A stretch of 20,748 nt of DNA from a virus: positions 1 to 20,748 of the IMG/VR virus record IMGVR_UViG_3300029319_000643, one strand, 5' to 3'. The notes beneath the pieces were generated by a model. It saw only the letters and a program-made list of their open reading frames with translations. It did not search any database and was not told the origin of the DNA. Positions 8,601 to 14,506 of the stretch are shown here, one piece after another. The translations under genes were made by a program, and so were the position numbers. The first letter of the stretch is position 1. Each line of letters begins with the position of its first letter.

Positions 8601-9460
8601 ATATAGTAGGTCTTGGACAAGCAGGCTGCAACATAGCTGATAGGTTTGGTGAGCAAGAGGAATATCGCACTTACAAGATCGATAGTAGTGAATACACAAA
8701 CCAGATTAACTATTACCAACTTAAACAGCGCGATGACTTCCAAGATTATGAAAAGCATTCGTGTGATCTGCGAGAATACTTTAAGTCCATTGATGACGAA
8801 GTGTATTTCGCAGTGGCAGGTTCCGGCGACACTTCAGGAGCCTCTCTTTGGATTCTTGAACAGTTGAAAAGGTACAAGCCAAACATCTTATACGTTCAGC
8901 CAGATCTTGAATTACTAAGTGGCCAAGCGGCAATGAAAGAGAGAATCTTGAGAGGAGTGCTTCAGGAATATGCAAGGTCTGGACTTTTTGAAACAGCGTA
9001 CTTGGTTGATAACATGATAGTTGAAAACTTCCTGGGTGACATCCCGGTCGCTGGATATTATGACGGCCTTAATGACATTATTGTTTCAACCTTTCATATG
9101 ATAAACGTATTTGAAAATACAGAACCTCTTATAGGCACAATTCAGAAACCACAAGAAAGTAGCAGGATTGCAACCATCGGTGTAGCTAGCTTTGAAAGCG
9201 GCGAGGAGAATTTATTTTACCCATTTGATTTGGTAAGGGAGAAGGCATATTACTATGCGATCAATAAAGAAAAACTGGAGAGCGATGGAAGTTTAATTAA
9301 GAAGATAAAAACACAGATAAAGTCGAAAATGCAAGATAACGTCAGGGTTTCCTACGGTATCTTCCCCACAAACTATGAAGATGATTACATTTTTTGTAAA
9401 GCATACACATCCAAAGTACAACTAGAAAAAGAAGAAGAAAAAGAAGAAAATAATTCTTGA
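8597..9460 (+). CDS. FtsZ/tubulin-superfamily GTPase-like protein
   Basis: The 287-residue product starts at an ATGA overlap with the MazG-type gene. Tubulin-fold landmarks appear in order. GLGQAGCN (5-12) matches the FtsZ GxGxxGxN loop. YKIDSSE (26-32) sits where FtsZ has 'AINTDAQ'. VYFAVAGSGDTSGAS (69-83) matches the FtsZ 'FVTAGMGGGTGTGAA' T4 loop but is two residues shorter. YVQPDLELLSG (99-109) matches 'VVTKPFxFEG', and LVDNMI (136-141) matches 'VIPNDKL'. A second-domain pattern DNVRVSYGIFPTNYEDDYIF occupies about 247-266. The T7-loop NxDxxD that completes the GTPase site in FtsZ is not visible after the central helix. The C-terminus is a charged Lys/Glu tail (EKEEEKEENNS). It is clearly shorter and more diverged than FtsZ or, as far as I recall, jumbo-phage PhuZ. 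It probably polymerises or interferes with host FtsZ, but function is inference. Confidence 0.75.
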   Translation: MNIVGLGQAGCNIADRFGEQEEYRTYKIDSSEYTNQINYYQLKQRDDFQDYEKHSCDLREYFKSIDDEVYFAVAGSGDTSGASLWILEQLKRYKPNILYVQPDLELLSGQAAMKERILRGVLQEYARSGLFETAYLVDNMIVENFLGDIPVAGYYDGLNDIIVSTFHMINVFENTEPLIGTIQKPQESSRIATIGVASFESGEENLFYPFDLVREKAYYYAINKEKLESDGSLIKKIKTQIKSKMQDNVRVSYGIFPTNYEDDYIFCKAYTSKVQLEKEEEKEENNS

Positions 9461-9485
9461 CAAAGCGGTGTATGTTTGATACACT
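9457..9485 (+). promoter_or_regulatory. Sigma70-type promoter for the gp32 unit, with dyad over the -10 box
   Basis: TTGACA (9457-9462) and TACACT (9480-9485) are separated by exactly 17 bases, a near-consensus vegetative promoter. A perfect inverted repeat GTGTAT (9468-9473) / ATACAC (9479-9484) with a 5-base centre overlaps the -10 box and could be an operator. It overlaps the last codons of the FtsZ-like gene and leaves a leader of about 55 bases before the gp32-like gene. Confidence 0.8.
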
Positions 9486-9494
9486 GTATTCAGA

Positions 9495-9514
9495 TGGTTG
9501 GGAGATTAACCAAC
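9495..9514 (+). promoter_or_regulatory. Small leader hairpin upstream of the gp32-like gene
   Basis: The leader after the promoter contains TGGTT (9495-9499) / AACCA (9508-9512) and, alternatively, GTTGG (9497-9501) / CCAAC (9510-9514). Only one of these 5-bp stems can form at a time. In T4, the gp32 mRNA leader is structured and bound by gp32 for autoregulation, so a leader structure here is plausible. The stems are short and the evidence is weak. Confidence 0.3.
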
Positions 9515-9548
9515 TATACTATAGCTAAATGCAAACAAGGAGGCAAAC

Positions 9549-10307
9549 ATGGCTATTGATATGAGTAAGATGGCAGCTAAGAAACAGGCTCTTGAGAACC
9601 GTGGTAACGGAAGCAAGGGTAACTTTTGGCGCCCAGATGACGGAGAGACTACGATTCGTATTCTCCCCACAGCGGACGGAGACCCCTTCAAGGAGTTCTT
9701 CTTCCATTATAACGTAGGCAAGAATCCTGGGTTCTTGTCCCCCAAGAAGAACTTTGGCGAGGAAGATCCGTTGGACACTTTCGTTCGCAACTTGTTCAAC
9801 GAGGGTGATGACGAATCCATTAAGATGGCGAAGTCCCTCATGGCTCGTCAACGCTTCTTCTCTCCCGTGATCGTTCGCGGCGAGGAAGACAAGGGCGTAC
9901 AGATTTGGGGCTACGGCAAGATGGTTTATCAAAACCTTCTTAACCTCGTTCTCAATCCGGATTATGGTGATATCACCGATCCTGAGAGTGGCACTGACTT
10001 GGTTATCCATTACGGAAAGCCTGCAGGTGCTCAATTCCCGCAGACGAAGATTACGCCTCGTCGTAAGTCTTCTGCTCTGTCGGATGACGCTCAAACGACG
10101 GAATGGTTGGAAGCGATTCCTGACTTTAACGATCTCTTTGAGCGAAAGACCCCTGAGGAGGTCGGCGCGTTGCTGGACGAATTCCTCTCTACGGATCAGT
10201 CTGCAGAGAACGACTCCAGCGAGACAACTCGCTACAGTTCCGGACCACAAGCGACCGGAGCCGCATCGTCTGTCGATGATGCATTCAATGAACTGCTAGG
10301 AGCCTAG
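9549..10307 (+). CDS. gp32-like single-stranded DNA-binding protein
   Basis: The 252-residue protein has a very strong ribosome site (AAGGAGG upstream of ATG 9549). The N-terminus has basic KKQALENRGNGSKGNFWRP followed by DDGETTIRILPTADGDPFKEFFFHYNVG. This is the OB-fold opening typical of T4 gp32 family proteins: a 'FW.p.dG...iRiLP' strand pair. A Ser/Asp-rich linker leads to an acidic tail ending VDDAFNELLGA, like the acidic protein-interaction tail of gp32. It coats ssDNA during replication and recombination and recruits helicase and recombinase partners. The protein contains no cysteine at all, so the zinc site of T4 gp32 is absent; the corresponding segment reads FLSPKKNFGEEDPL. It is the first gene after a strong promoter, fitting high expression. 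Confidence 0.9.
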   Translation: MAIDMSKMAAKKQALENRGNGSKGNFWRPDDGETTIRILPTADGDPFKEFFFHYNVGKNPGFLSPKKNFGEEDPLDTFVRNLFNEGDDESIKMAKSLMARQRFFSPVIVRGEEDKGVQIWGYGKMVYQNLLNLVLNPDYGDITDPESGTDLVIHYGKPAGAQFPQTKITPRRKSSALSDDAQTTEWLEAIPDFNDLFERKTPEEVGALLDEFLSTDQSAENDSSETTRYSSGPQATGAASSVDDAFNELLGA

Positions 10308-10316
10308 TGGTCCATT

Positions 10317-10351
10317 CCCCGCAGGGAGGCATGGGGTTATACAGATGCCTC
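10317..10351 (+). promoter_or_regulatory. Intergenic hairpin, copy 1 of a repeated RNA element
   Basis: CCCCGCAGG is followed by the stem GAGGCAT (10326-10332) / ATGCCTC (10345-10351) with a 12-base loop GGGGTTATACAG. A T-rich run and an AAGGAG ribosome site come just downstream. It closely matches the element at 10746-10776, and the stem pairs differ in a compensatory way. It could be an intrinsic terminator or attenuator after the gp32-like gene, an RNA processing site or a translational control element. Confidence 0.65.
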
Positions 10352-10374
10352 AACTTTTATATAAGGAGAGAATT

Positions 10375-10737
10375 GTGAATTTGTTGACAAGTACCATCTT
10401 AGCTGTTTGTTTGGCCGTTGGCTTTACATCCTGCTTCGATGAAAAGTCCAACCTTTCAGTGGCTACCGAAGGAGAAGGAGAGGAAGGCGAGAGTGAAGGG
10501 CCTGTTATCGTAGGAGAAGGCGAGGGTGAGGGAGAAGGCGAGAGTGTAGCTGAAGGTGAAGCTGAAGAGAATGCTCAGGAAGGCGAGGGCGAGATCACAA
10601 GAGCGGTCGATTTTCGGGAATGTTTTGAAGATTGCATGGATGAAAACGACGATGTTGAATCTTGCCGCCTTGGTTGCGCCGAAGCTCGTGGTGACGGCGG
10701 AGCCAATCGACCAGATAGAGGGGACGAGGGCGAATAA
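10375..10737 (+). CDS. Acidic Glu/Gly-rich predicted lipoprotein with a twin CX3C motif
   Basis: I place the start at GTG 10375: AAGGAG at 10363-10368 is six bases upstream, and the same hairpin-then-ribosome-site layout precedes the next gene. An in-frame ATG at 10345 would give a more basic N-terminus but lies inside the hairpin with no good ribosome site. From 10375 the protein has 120 residues. A hydrophobic N-terminus ends VGFTSC20, a plausible though not classical lipobox. Residues 32-73 are a low-complexity Glu/Gly repeat. C83-x3-C87-x9-C97-x3-C101 follows, a twin CX3C pattern able to form a disulfide-locked helical hairpin. It is probably exported and envelope-anchored. Phage lipoproteins often block superinfection or alter the surface, but nothing here proves that. 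Confidence 0.65.
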   Translation: MNLLTSTILAVCLAVGFTSCFDEKSNLSVATEGEGEEGESEGPVIVGEGEGEGEGESVAEGEAEENAQEGEGEITRAVDFRECFEDCMDENDDVESCRLGCAEARGDGGANRPDRGDEGE

Positions 10738-10745
10738 CTTCACAT

Positions 10746-10776
10746 CCGCAGGAAGGCACGGGATTACAGGTGCCTT
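10746..10776 (+). promoter_or_regulatory. Intergenic hairpin, copy 2 of the repeated RNA element
   Basis: CCGCAGG is followed by the stem AAGGCAC (10753-10759) / GTGCCTT (10770-10776) with a 10-base loop GGGATTACAG. The T-rich tail ATTTATTT and an AAAGGAG ribosome site come next. Compared with copy 1, the outer pair changes G-C to A-T and the innermost pair T-A to C-G, preserving pairing. Function could be termination, processing or translational control. Confidence 0.65.
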
Positions 10777-10800
10777 ATTTATTTAACAAAGGAGTTACAG

Positions 10801-11268
10801 ATGAGCTTGCAGAGTAAATTGAGAGAAGCAGAACTAAACGAAGATCACCGTATCACTCTAACGTATGAGACTGGAGCGGATGTTATTCATGCATTTGATG
10901 ACTACGTTGAAGACGTTTTGCAACACACCGATTTTACCGATCGTGTTGCTGAGGTGATTACATTTACAGGTTTTAAGAACGAGGCAATTAAGGAATTGCG
11001 CAACGGCTTTGAGGATTTCCTTGCGGATTATCCTCGCGACGGATCCGGTTTTGAATCTTATGTTTCAGAAGTATTGGCTGATAACATTTACGATTTTAAT
11101 TTCATTGATAGAACGGTCGAGCAATATGATTTTAAGCGCGGGTTCTTGACTCTTGAGGCCAGTGTTGAAACGACAGTAGGAGAGATCATGGCAGCCCCAG
11201 AACATCTCTTTTCCGGATGGAGCACTCGTGTCAGCACCAAGATCGGAGAACTGAAGATCGATGGCTAG
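10801..11268 (+). CDS. Hypothetical protein, 155 aa, upstream of the recombinase
   Basis: The ATG at 10801 follows an AAAGGAG ribosome site. The product is acidic, soluble and mostly helical, with segments DYVEDVLQHTDFTDRVAEVI and FESYVSEVLADNIYDF. It has no cysteine, signal peptide or membrane span. It overlaps the RecA/UvsX start by 8 bases, so the two are co-translated. This suggests a role with the recombinase or SSB, for example as a loader or regulator such as T4 UvsY. There is no sequence motif to prove it, and UvsY is not recognisable by eye. I do not know the family. Confidence 0.75.
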   Translation: MSLQSKLREAELNEDHRITLTYETGADVIHAFDDYVEDVLQHTDFTDRVAEVITFTGFKNEAIKELRNGFEDFLADYPRDGSGFESYVSEVLADNIYDFNFIDRTVEQYDFKRGFLTLEASVETTVGEIMAAPEHLFSGWSTRVSTKIGELKIDG

Positions 11269-12385
11269 CAACGGAAAGGTAAGTATCGCAGAGATGCGCA
11301 AACTTCTCAATAAGAAGGCCGGCGGGAGTGTCGCCTACAATCTTAATGAGGACAACCCTACCGATGTTAAGAAATGGATTCCAACTGGCTCACGCTGGTT
11401 GGATTCTATTATATGCAGAGGTAAACAAGCCGGCATCCCCATGGGGAAGATCGTAGAGATTGCGGGATTGGAATCAACTGGTAAGTCTTACATGGCCAGT
11501 CAAATCGCATCCAATGCTCAGAAGATGGGAATTGATGTGGTGTATTTTGATTCCGAGTCTGCACTTGATTCTTCTTTCTTGGAGAAGGCTGGTTGTGACG
11601 TAGACAACGTTCTTTACGTCCAGGCTACTAGCGTCGAAGCGGTGCTTGAATATATTGAGGAGTTGCTGGGAACGGGGAATCAATTCTTGTTTGTTTGGGA
11701 CTCTCTTGCGTTCACGCCGAGCAAGTCTGACATTGAAGGAGACTTCAATCCATTGTCCAGTATGGCTGTGAAGCCTCGGATTCTTTCAAAGGGTTTGTCG
11801 AAACTTGTGCAGCCAATTGCCAATAGTTCTTCGACGTTGCTGATTCTTAATCAGTTGAAAACCAATATCACTTCGAATGTTGCAGAGGCAATGACAACAC
11901 CTTACTTCACTCCTGGCGGCAAAGCATTAAACTATTCTTATTCGCTCAGAGTTTGGCTAACAGGCCGCAAGGCTAAAGCTAGTTTTATTACCGATGAGAA
12001 CGGCTTCAGGATTGGCTCAGAGGTTAAGGCTAAGATTGAGAAGTCTCGTTTTGGAACCCAAGGTCGTATCTGTACGTTTAAAATTGTGTGGGGCGGAGAG
12101 GATGTTGCAATTCGAGATGAGGAGTCTTGGTTTGAGGCGATCAAATCCTCAGAACACTTGACCAATGCTGGTGCCTGGTTTAGTCTACACTTTGAAGATG
12201 GCAAGGTGGAGAAGTTTCAAAAAGCCACATGGCTTGACAAACTTCAGGATAAAAAGTTCCACGAACGAGTACTTCAAATTATGGACGAGGAAGTTATCTT
12301 GAAGTTTGAAAACAAGACTGGCAAGGCAGATGACTTTTACGCTTTGGAGGAGGAGCAGGAAGCTGCTTCTGCAGAGAAGGCATGA
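11261..12385 (+). CDS. uvsX: RecA/UvsX-type recombinase
   Basis: This 374-residue protein has the RecA core. The Walker A sequence is GLESTGKS (69-76), preceded by MGKIVEIA. The catalytic segment VVYFDSESALD (93-103) and Walker B FLFVWDS (D146) follow. The DNA-binding loop 2 region has NQLKTNITSN and the TPGGKALNYSYSLRVWL strand. ATP-dependent pairing and strand exchange on ssDNA coated by the SSB is the known family role. In T4-like phages this drives recombination-dependent replication. The C-terminal 30 residues are Glu-rich, as in RecA, where the acidic tail tunes DNA binding. The length fits phage UvsX/RecA proteins. It sits two genes after the gp32-like gene under the same likely promoter. 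Confidence 0.95.
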   Translation: MASNGKVSIAEMRKLLNKKAGGSVAYNLNEDNPTDVKKWIPTGSRWLDSIICRGKQAGIPMGKIVEIAGLESTGKSYMASQIASNAQKMGIDVVYFDSESALDSSFLEKAGCDVDNVLYVQATSVEAVLEYIEELLGTGNQFLFVWDSLAFTPSKSDIEGDFNPLSSMAVKPRILSKGLSKLVQPIANSSSTLLILNQLKTNITSNVAEAMTTPYFTPGGKALNYSYSLRVWLTGRKAKASFITDENGFRIGSEVKAKIEKSRFGTQGRICTFKIVWGGEDVAIRDEESWFEAIKSSEHLTNAGAWFSLHFEDGKVEKFQKATWLDKLQDKKFHERVLQIMDEEVILKFENKTGKADDFYALEEEQEAASAEKA

Positions 12386-12702
12386 TAGTTTTTGATTTTT
12401 CAGAGTTCATCAAGAATGAATATTCTTGCAACCAAGCGCTTGAGAATGACGAAGGTGAGTTGATAGGCCATTGCAAGCTCTTTATTAGAGAGGTGAATGG
12501 GTCCAAGCAGTTGCATGCCACCTTTACTCCAGCCGGCGAGGACTTTGACGGCACAAAGCATCCGTTGGTATGGCGAAAGTTACCCGCCGATGCCCCTCTG
12601 ACCAAGGACTATCTTGTTGATATTGTTTCTGATATAGGCGCAGAGCTTTCACTCTTTGTCCAAGGCAGAAGGAGAGTGTTTGACTGGAGAAATAACTTGT
12701 AG
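12382..12702 (+). CDS. Hypothetical protein, 106 aa
   Basis: The ATG at 12382 overlaps the recombinase stop as ATGA, arguing for a genuine, translationally coupled gene. The product is a small soluble alpha/beta protein. It begins MIVFDFSEFIKNEYSCNQAL, has a strand-rich middle (HATFTPAGEDFDG) and ends with QGRRRVFDWRNNL. No family is recognised. Its position at the end of the gp32-recombinase unit suggests a replication or recombination accessory, but this is contextual only. Confidence 0.7.
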   Translation: MIVFDFSEFIKNEYSCNQALENDEGELIGHCKLFIREVNGSKQLHATFTPAGEDFDGTKHPLVWRKLPADAPLTKDYLVDIVSDIGAELSLFVQGRRRVFDWRNNL

Positions 12703-12714
12703 TTCTTGAATATT

Positions 12715-12753
12715 TCCTTGTGTCAGGTCGTCTAATTGATATAGACACAAGGA
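12715..12753 (+). promoter_or_regulatory. Inverted repeat overlapping the ribosome site of the Arg-rich membrane gene
   Basis: TCCTTGTGTC (12715-12724) pairs perfectly over 10 bases with GACACAAGGA (12744-12753), with a 19-base centre. The right arm contains AAGGA of the AAGGAG ribosome site (12749-12754) for ATG 12760, so folding would hide it. The centre also holds a possible -10 box TATAGA (12740-12745), with TTGTGT 16 bases upstream as a weak -35. It could be an operator at a promoter or an RNA switch on translation. Confidence 0.55.
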
Positions 12754-12759
12754 GATATT

Positions 12760-13083
12760 ATGTTAGCAGCAGCTTTAATTATTGCAGGAATCGCAGTTGC
12801 CGTGATGGGTCCACAACCAGTTGTTGTAAATAAAAAGGTAGTGGTACACCGGAGGGCACCTTCAAAGAAGACTGTGATAATACACAAGAATCAAAGGCGA
12901 TATAGGCACCATGTCCGTCGTCAAAGAGTTAAGCAATTGCGCCGCCAACATGCAAGAGAGTTGAGGAGGCAACAGCGTCGTCATGAAAGAGAGATGACGA
13001 AATTACGACGACAGAATGAACGCGAACAGTCGAGAAGAGATAATCAGAACCGGAGAAGTGACAGAAGAAGCCGCAGAAGATGA
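12760..13083 (+). CDS. Small membrane-anchored, extremely Arg-rich protein
   Basis: The 107-residue protein starts at ATG 12760 with an AAGGAG site five bases upstream. Residues 1-17 are an uncharged hydrophobic segment (MLAAALIIAGIAVAVMG). Residues of about 25-107 are extremely basic, with dense RR and RRQ runs ending RRSRRR, and almost no acidic residues until scattered Glu in the middle. By the positive-inside rule, the basic domain should face the cytoplasm, giving a membrane-tethered nucleic-acid-binding arm. If the N-terminus is instead a cleaved signal, it would be an exported polycation. No family is recognised. The gene sits alone behind a regulatory inverted repeat, upstream of the nuclease unit. 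Low complexity reduces confidence in any function, but the ribosome site supports it as a gene. Confidence 0.7.
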   Translation: MLAAALIIAGIAVAVMGPQPVVVNKKVVVHRRAPSKKTVIIHKNQRRYRHHVRRQRVKQLRRQHARELRRQQRRHEREMTKLRRQNEREQSRRDNQNRRSDRRSRRR

Positions 13084-13137
13084 ATTTAGACACTACTTAC
13101 AATAACAAGCTGTAATTTGTTGCTGAGGTGTACATGA

Positions 13138-13338
13138 GTGTCCGGACCAACAGAAAAGAAAGCGCCGTCCTTTTTAAGGAAAGTATTTCTCTCCAAGAGA
13201 GAGCTTAGATACCTTATATCACTATTGAAAGCTGATGCATCACAACCCACCGAACCATGGAAAGAGAAGCTTTTCAAAAAAATCCAAAAACACTATACAA
13301 ATGCTAAGAAGAGAAAGAAGAAGGACACACCAGAATGA
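13138..13338 (+). CDS. Small basic hypothetical protein, 66 aa
   Basis: It starts at GTG 13138, with TGAGG about nine bases upstream; an in-frame TGA at 13135 rules out an earlier start. It ends in an ATGA overlap with the next gene, which supports it being real. The product is Lys-rich. A central helix RELRYLISLLKAD is followed by PWKEKLFKKIQKHY and a very basic tail KKRKKKDTPE, suggesting a small helical hairpin that may bind nucleic acid or protein. No family is recognised. Confidence 0.6.
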   Translation: MSGPTEKKAPSFLRKVFLSKRELRYLISLLKADASQPTEPWKEKLFKKIQKHYTNAKKRKKKDTPE

Positions 13339-13541
13339 GACGCATCCGCGTCGGAGATTTGGTCAAGGCTCGTGAAGAACTTGATGTACCATATGATCCT
13401 ATCGAAGGATTAGGAATAGTTATTGACATTGAGCCCTGGGGAGAGTATAATATACATGTTATTTACTTCTTCGAGCCAAGAGTCATTAGGTGGTTTGAAG
13501 AAGAGGATTTAATTTTAGTAAATTCAGCAAAAGAGGAATAA
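13335..13541 (+). CDS. Small SH3/KOW-like hypothetical protein, 68 aa
   Basis: It is coupled to its neighbours on both sides (ATGA at the start, TAATG at the end). The opening RIRVGDLVKARE, then GLGIVIDIEPWGEYNIHVIYF and IRWFEEEDLILV, give a run of short strands with the 'VGDLV' turn. That pattern is typical of small SH3-like beta barrels common in phage genomes. The exact role is unknown. It lies directly upstream of the FEN nuclease. Confidence 0.7.
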   Translation: MRRIRVGDLVKAREELDVPYDPIEGLGIVIDIEPWGEYNIHVIYFFEPRVIRWFEEEDLILVNSAKEE

Positions 13542-14506
13542 TGAAAAGAGTTTTAATAGTGGACGCGTTGAATATGTATCTTCGTTCATACATAATCAAC
13601 CCCACTCTTTCTTCCAACGGCTCTCCTGTGGGTGGCACTGTGGGTACTTTACAGTCTCTAAACAAGTTAGCTAGAGAAACAAAGCCGGATAGGATTATTA
13701 TTTGTTGGGATGGATCCGGTGGATCGCAGAAGAGAAAGAGTGTAAACAAGAATTATAAGGAAGGTCGGAAACCTATTCGGCTGAATAGGGCGATTAGAAA
13801 CCTCTCGGAAAGTGAGGAGATGGCAAATAAGATTTGGCAACAGACGCGTCTTTTCGAGTATCTCAACGAAATGCCCATCATTCAGATCATCGCCGATGGG
13901 GTTGAGGCAGACGACATTATTTCATATGTTGCCAGACACCCAGAGCACAAGGGTTGGCAAAAAGTTATTATTAGCTCAGACAAGGACTTTATCCAATTAC
14001 TAGACGACGAGACAGTGTTGTTGAGACCAATTCAGAAAGAAGTTCTGAACGCCACCCGGGTCGTCGAGAAGTTTGGCATTCACCCAAACAACTTTGCTCT
14101 CGCTAGATCGATCGTCGGTGACAAGAGCGATAATTTAGTCGGTGTCGGACGCGTCGGCCTACCAACCGTTGCCAAGCGCTTGCCCTTTCTGTCTGAGGAT
14201 AGAGATTGTAGCATTGATGAGGTAATTTCATTTTGCGAATCAGTTGAAAACAAGCTTGCTGCTCACAACAGCATAATCAACGGAAGAGAGATTATTGAGC
14301 AAAATTATAAACTTATGCAACTTTACGCACCTTCTGTATCTATTCAGCAAAAACAATCCATAACTGAGACTCTTGGCAATTTTGATCCAATGTTGAACAA
14401 GACGCAGATTAGGAAAATGCTGGTGGAAGACGGTATTGGGGAAGTTGCTCTGTCAGATCTTTTCCAAAATTTTGCAAGAAACATTTCTGACCACAATGCG
14501 AAATAG
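13541..14506 (+). CDS. FEN-family 5'-3' exonuclease / RNase H (T4 rnh type)
   Basis: The 321-residue protein shows all the acidic metal-site motifs of the 5' nuclease family. These are VDALNMYLRS with D8, IIICWDGSGGSQKRK with D57, GVEADDIIS with E122, D124 and D125, ISSDKDFIQLL with D147 and D149, and GDKSDN with D194 and D197. The last is followed by a helix-hairpin-helix stretch, GVGRVGLPTVAKRL. The length and stand-alone form match T4 RNase H, which removes RNA primers and adjacent DNA from Okazaki fragments. Pol I-fused 5' nucleases are alternatives, but here the polymerase is separate and lacks this domain. The start at ATG 13541 overlaps the upstream TAA by one base. Confidence 0.93.
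   Translation: MKRVLIVDALNMYLRSYIINPTLSSNGSPVGGTVGTLQSLNKLARETKPDRIIICWDGSGGSQKRKSVNKNYKEGRKPIRLNRAIRNLSESEEMANKIWQQTRLFEYLNEMPIIQIIADGVEADDIISYVARHPEHKGWQKVIISSDKDFIQLLDDETVLLRPIQKEVLNATRVVEKFGIHPNNFALARSIVGDKSDNLVGVGRVGLPTVAKRLPFLSEDRDCSIDEVISFCESVENKLAAHNSIINGREIIEQNYKLMQLYAPSVSIQQKQSITETLGNFDPMLNKTQIRKMLVEDGIGEVALSDLFQNFARNISDHNAK

Noticed and set aside
8597-9460. Calling the tubulin-like protein PhuZ and the phage a nucleus-forming jumbo phage
   Set aside because: The protein has features closer to FtsZ loops, no clear PhuZ-specific tail, and the surrounding genes are T4-like; there is no evidence for a phage nucleus shell gene in the window.
10345-10374. Upstream ATG start for the lipoprotein gene, giving a basic N-terminus
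   Set aside because: The ATG lies in the right arm of the hairpin and has no well-spaced ribosome site, whereas GTG 10375 has AAGGAG six bases upstream. The charged n-region it would supply keeps it as an alternative.
12706-12745. TTGAAT (12706-12711) as the -35 box for TATAGA
   Set aside because: The gap is about 28 bases, far too long; TTGTGT with a 16-base spacer is the better, still weak, option.
13134-13208. Alternative ATG 13134 frame before the 66-residue protein
   Set aside because: It stops after 24 codons, while the GTG 13138 frame runs to an ATGA junction with the next gene.
14436-14495. Longer Smr-like frame starting within the nuclease gene
   Set aside because: The extra residues are out-of-frame nuclease sequence; the Smr-like core and its basic leader begin after ATG 14496.
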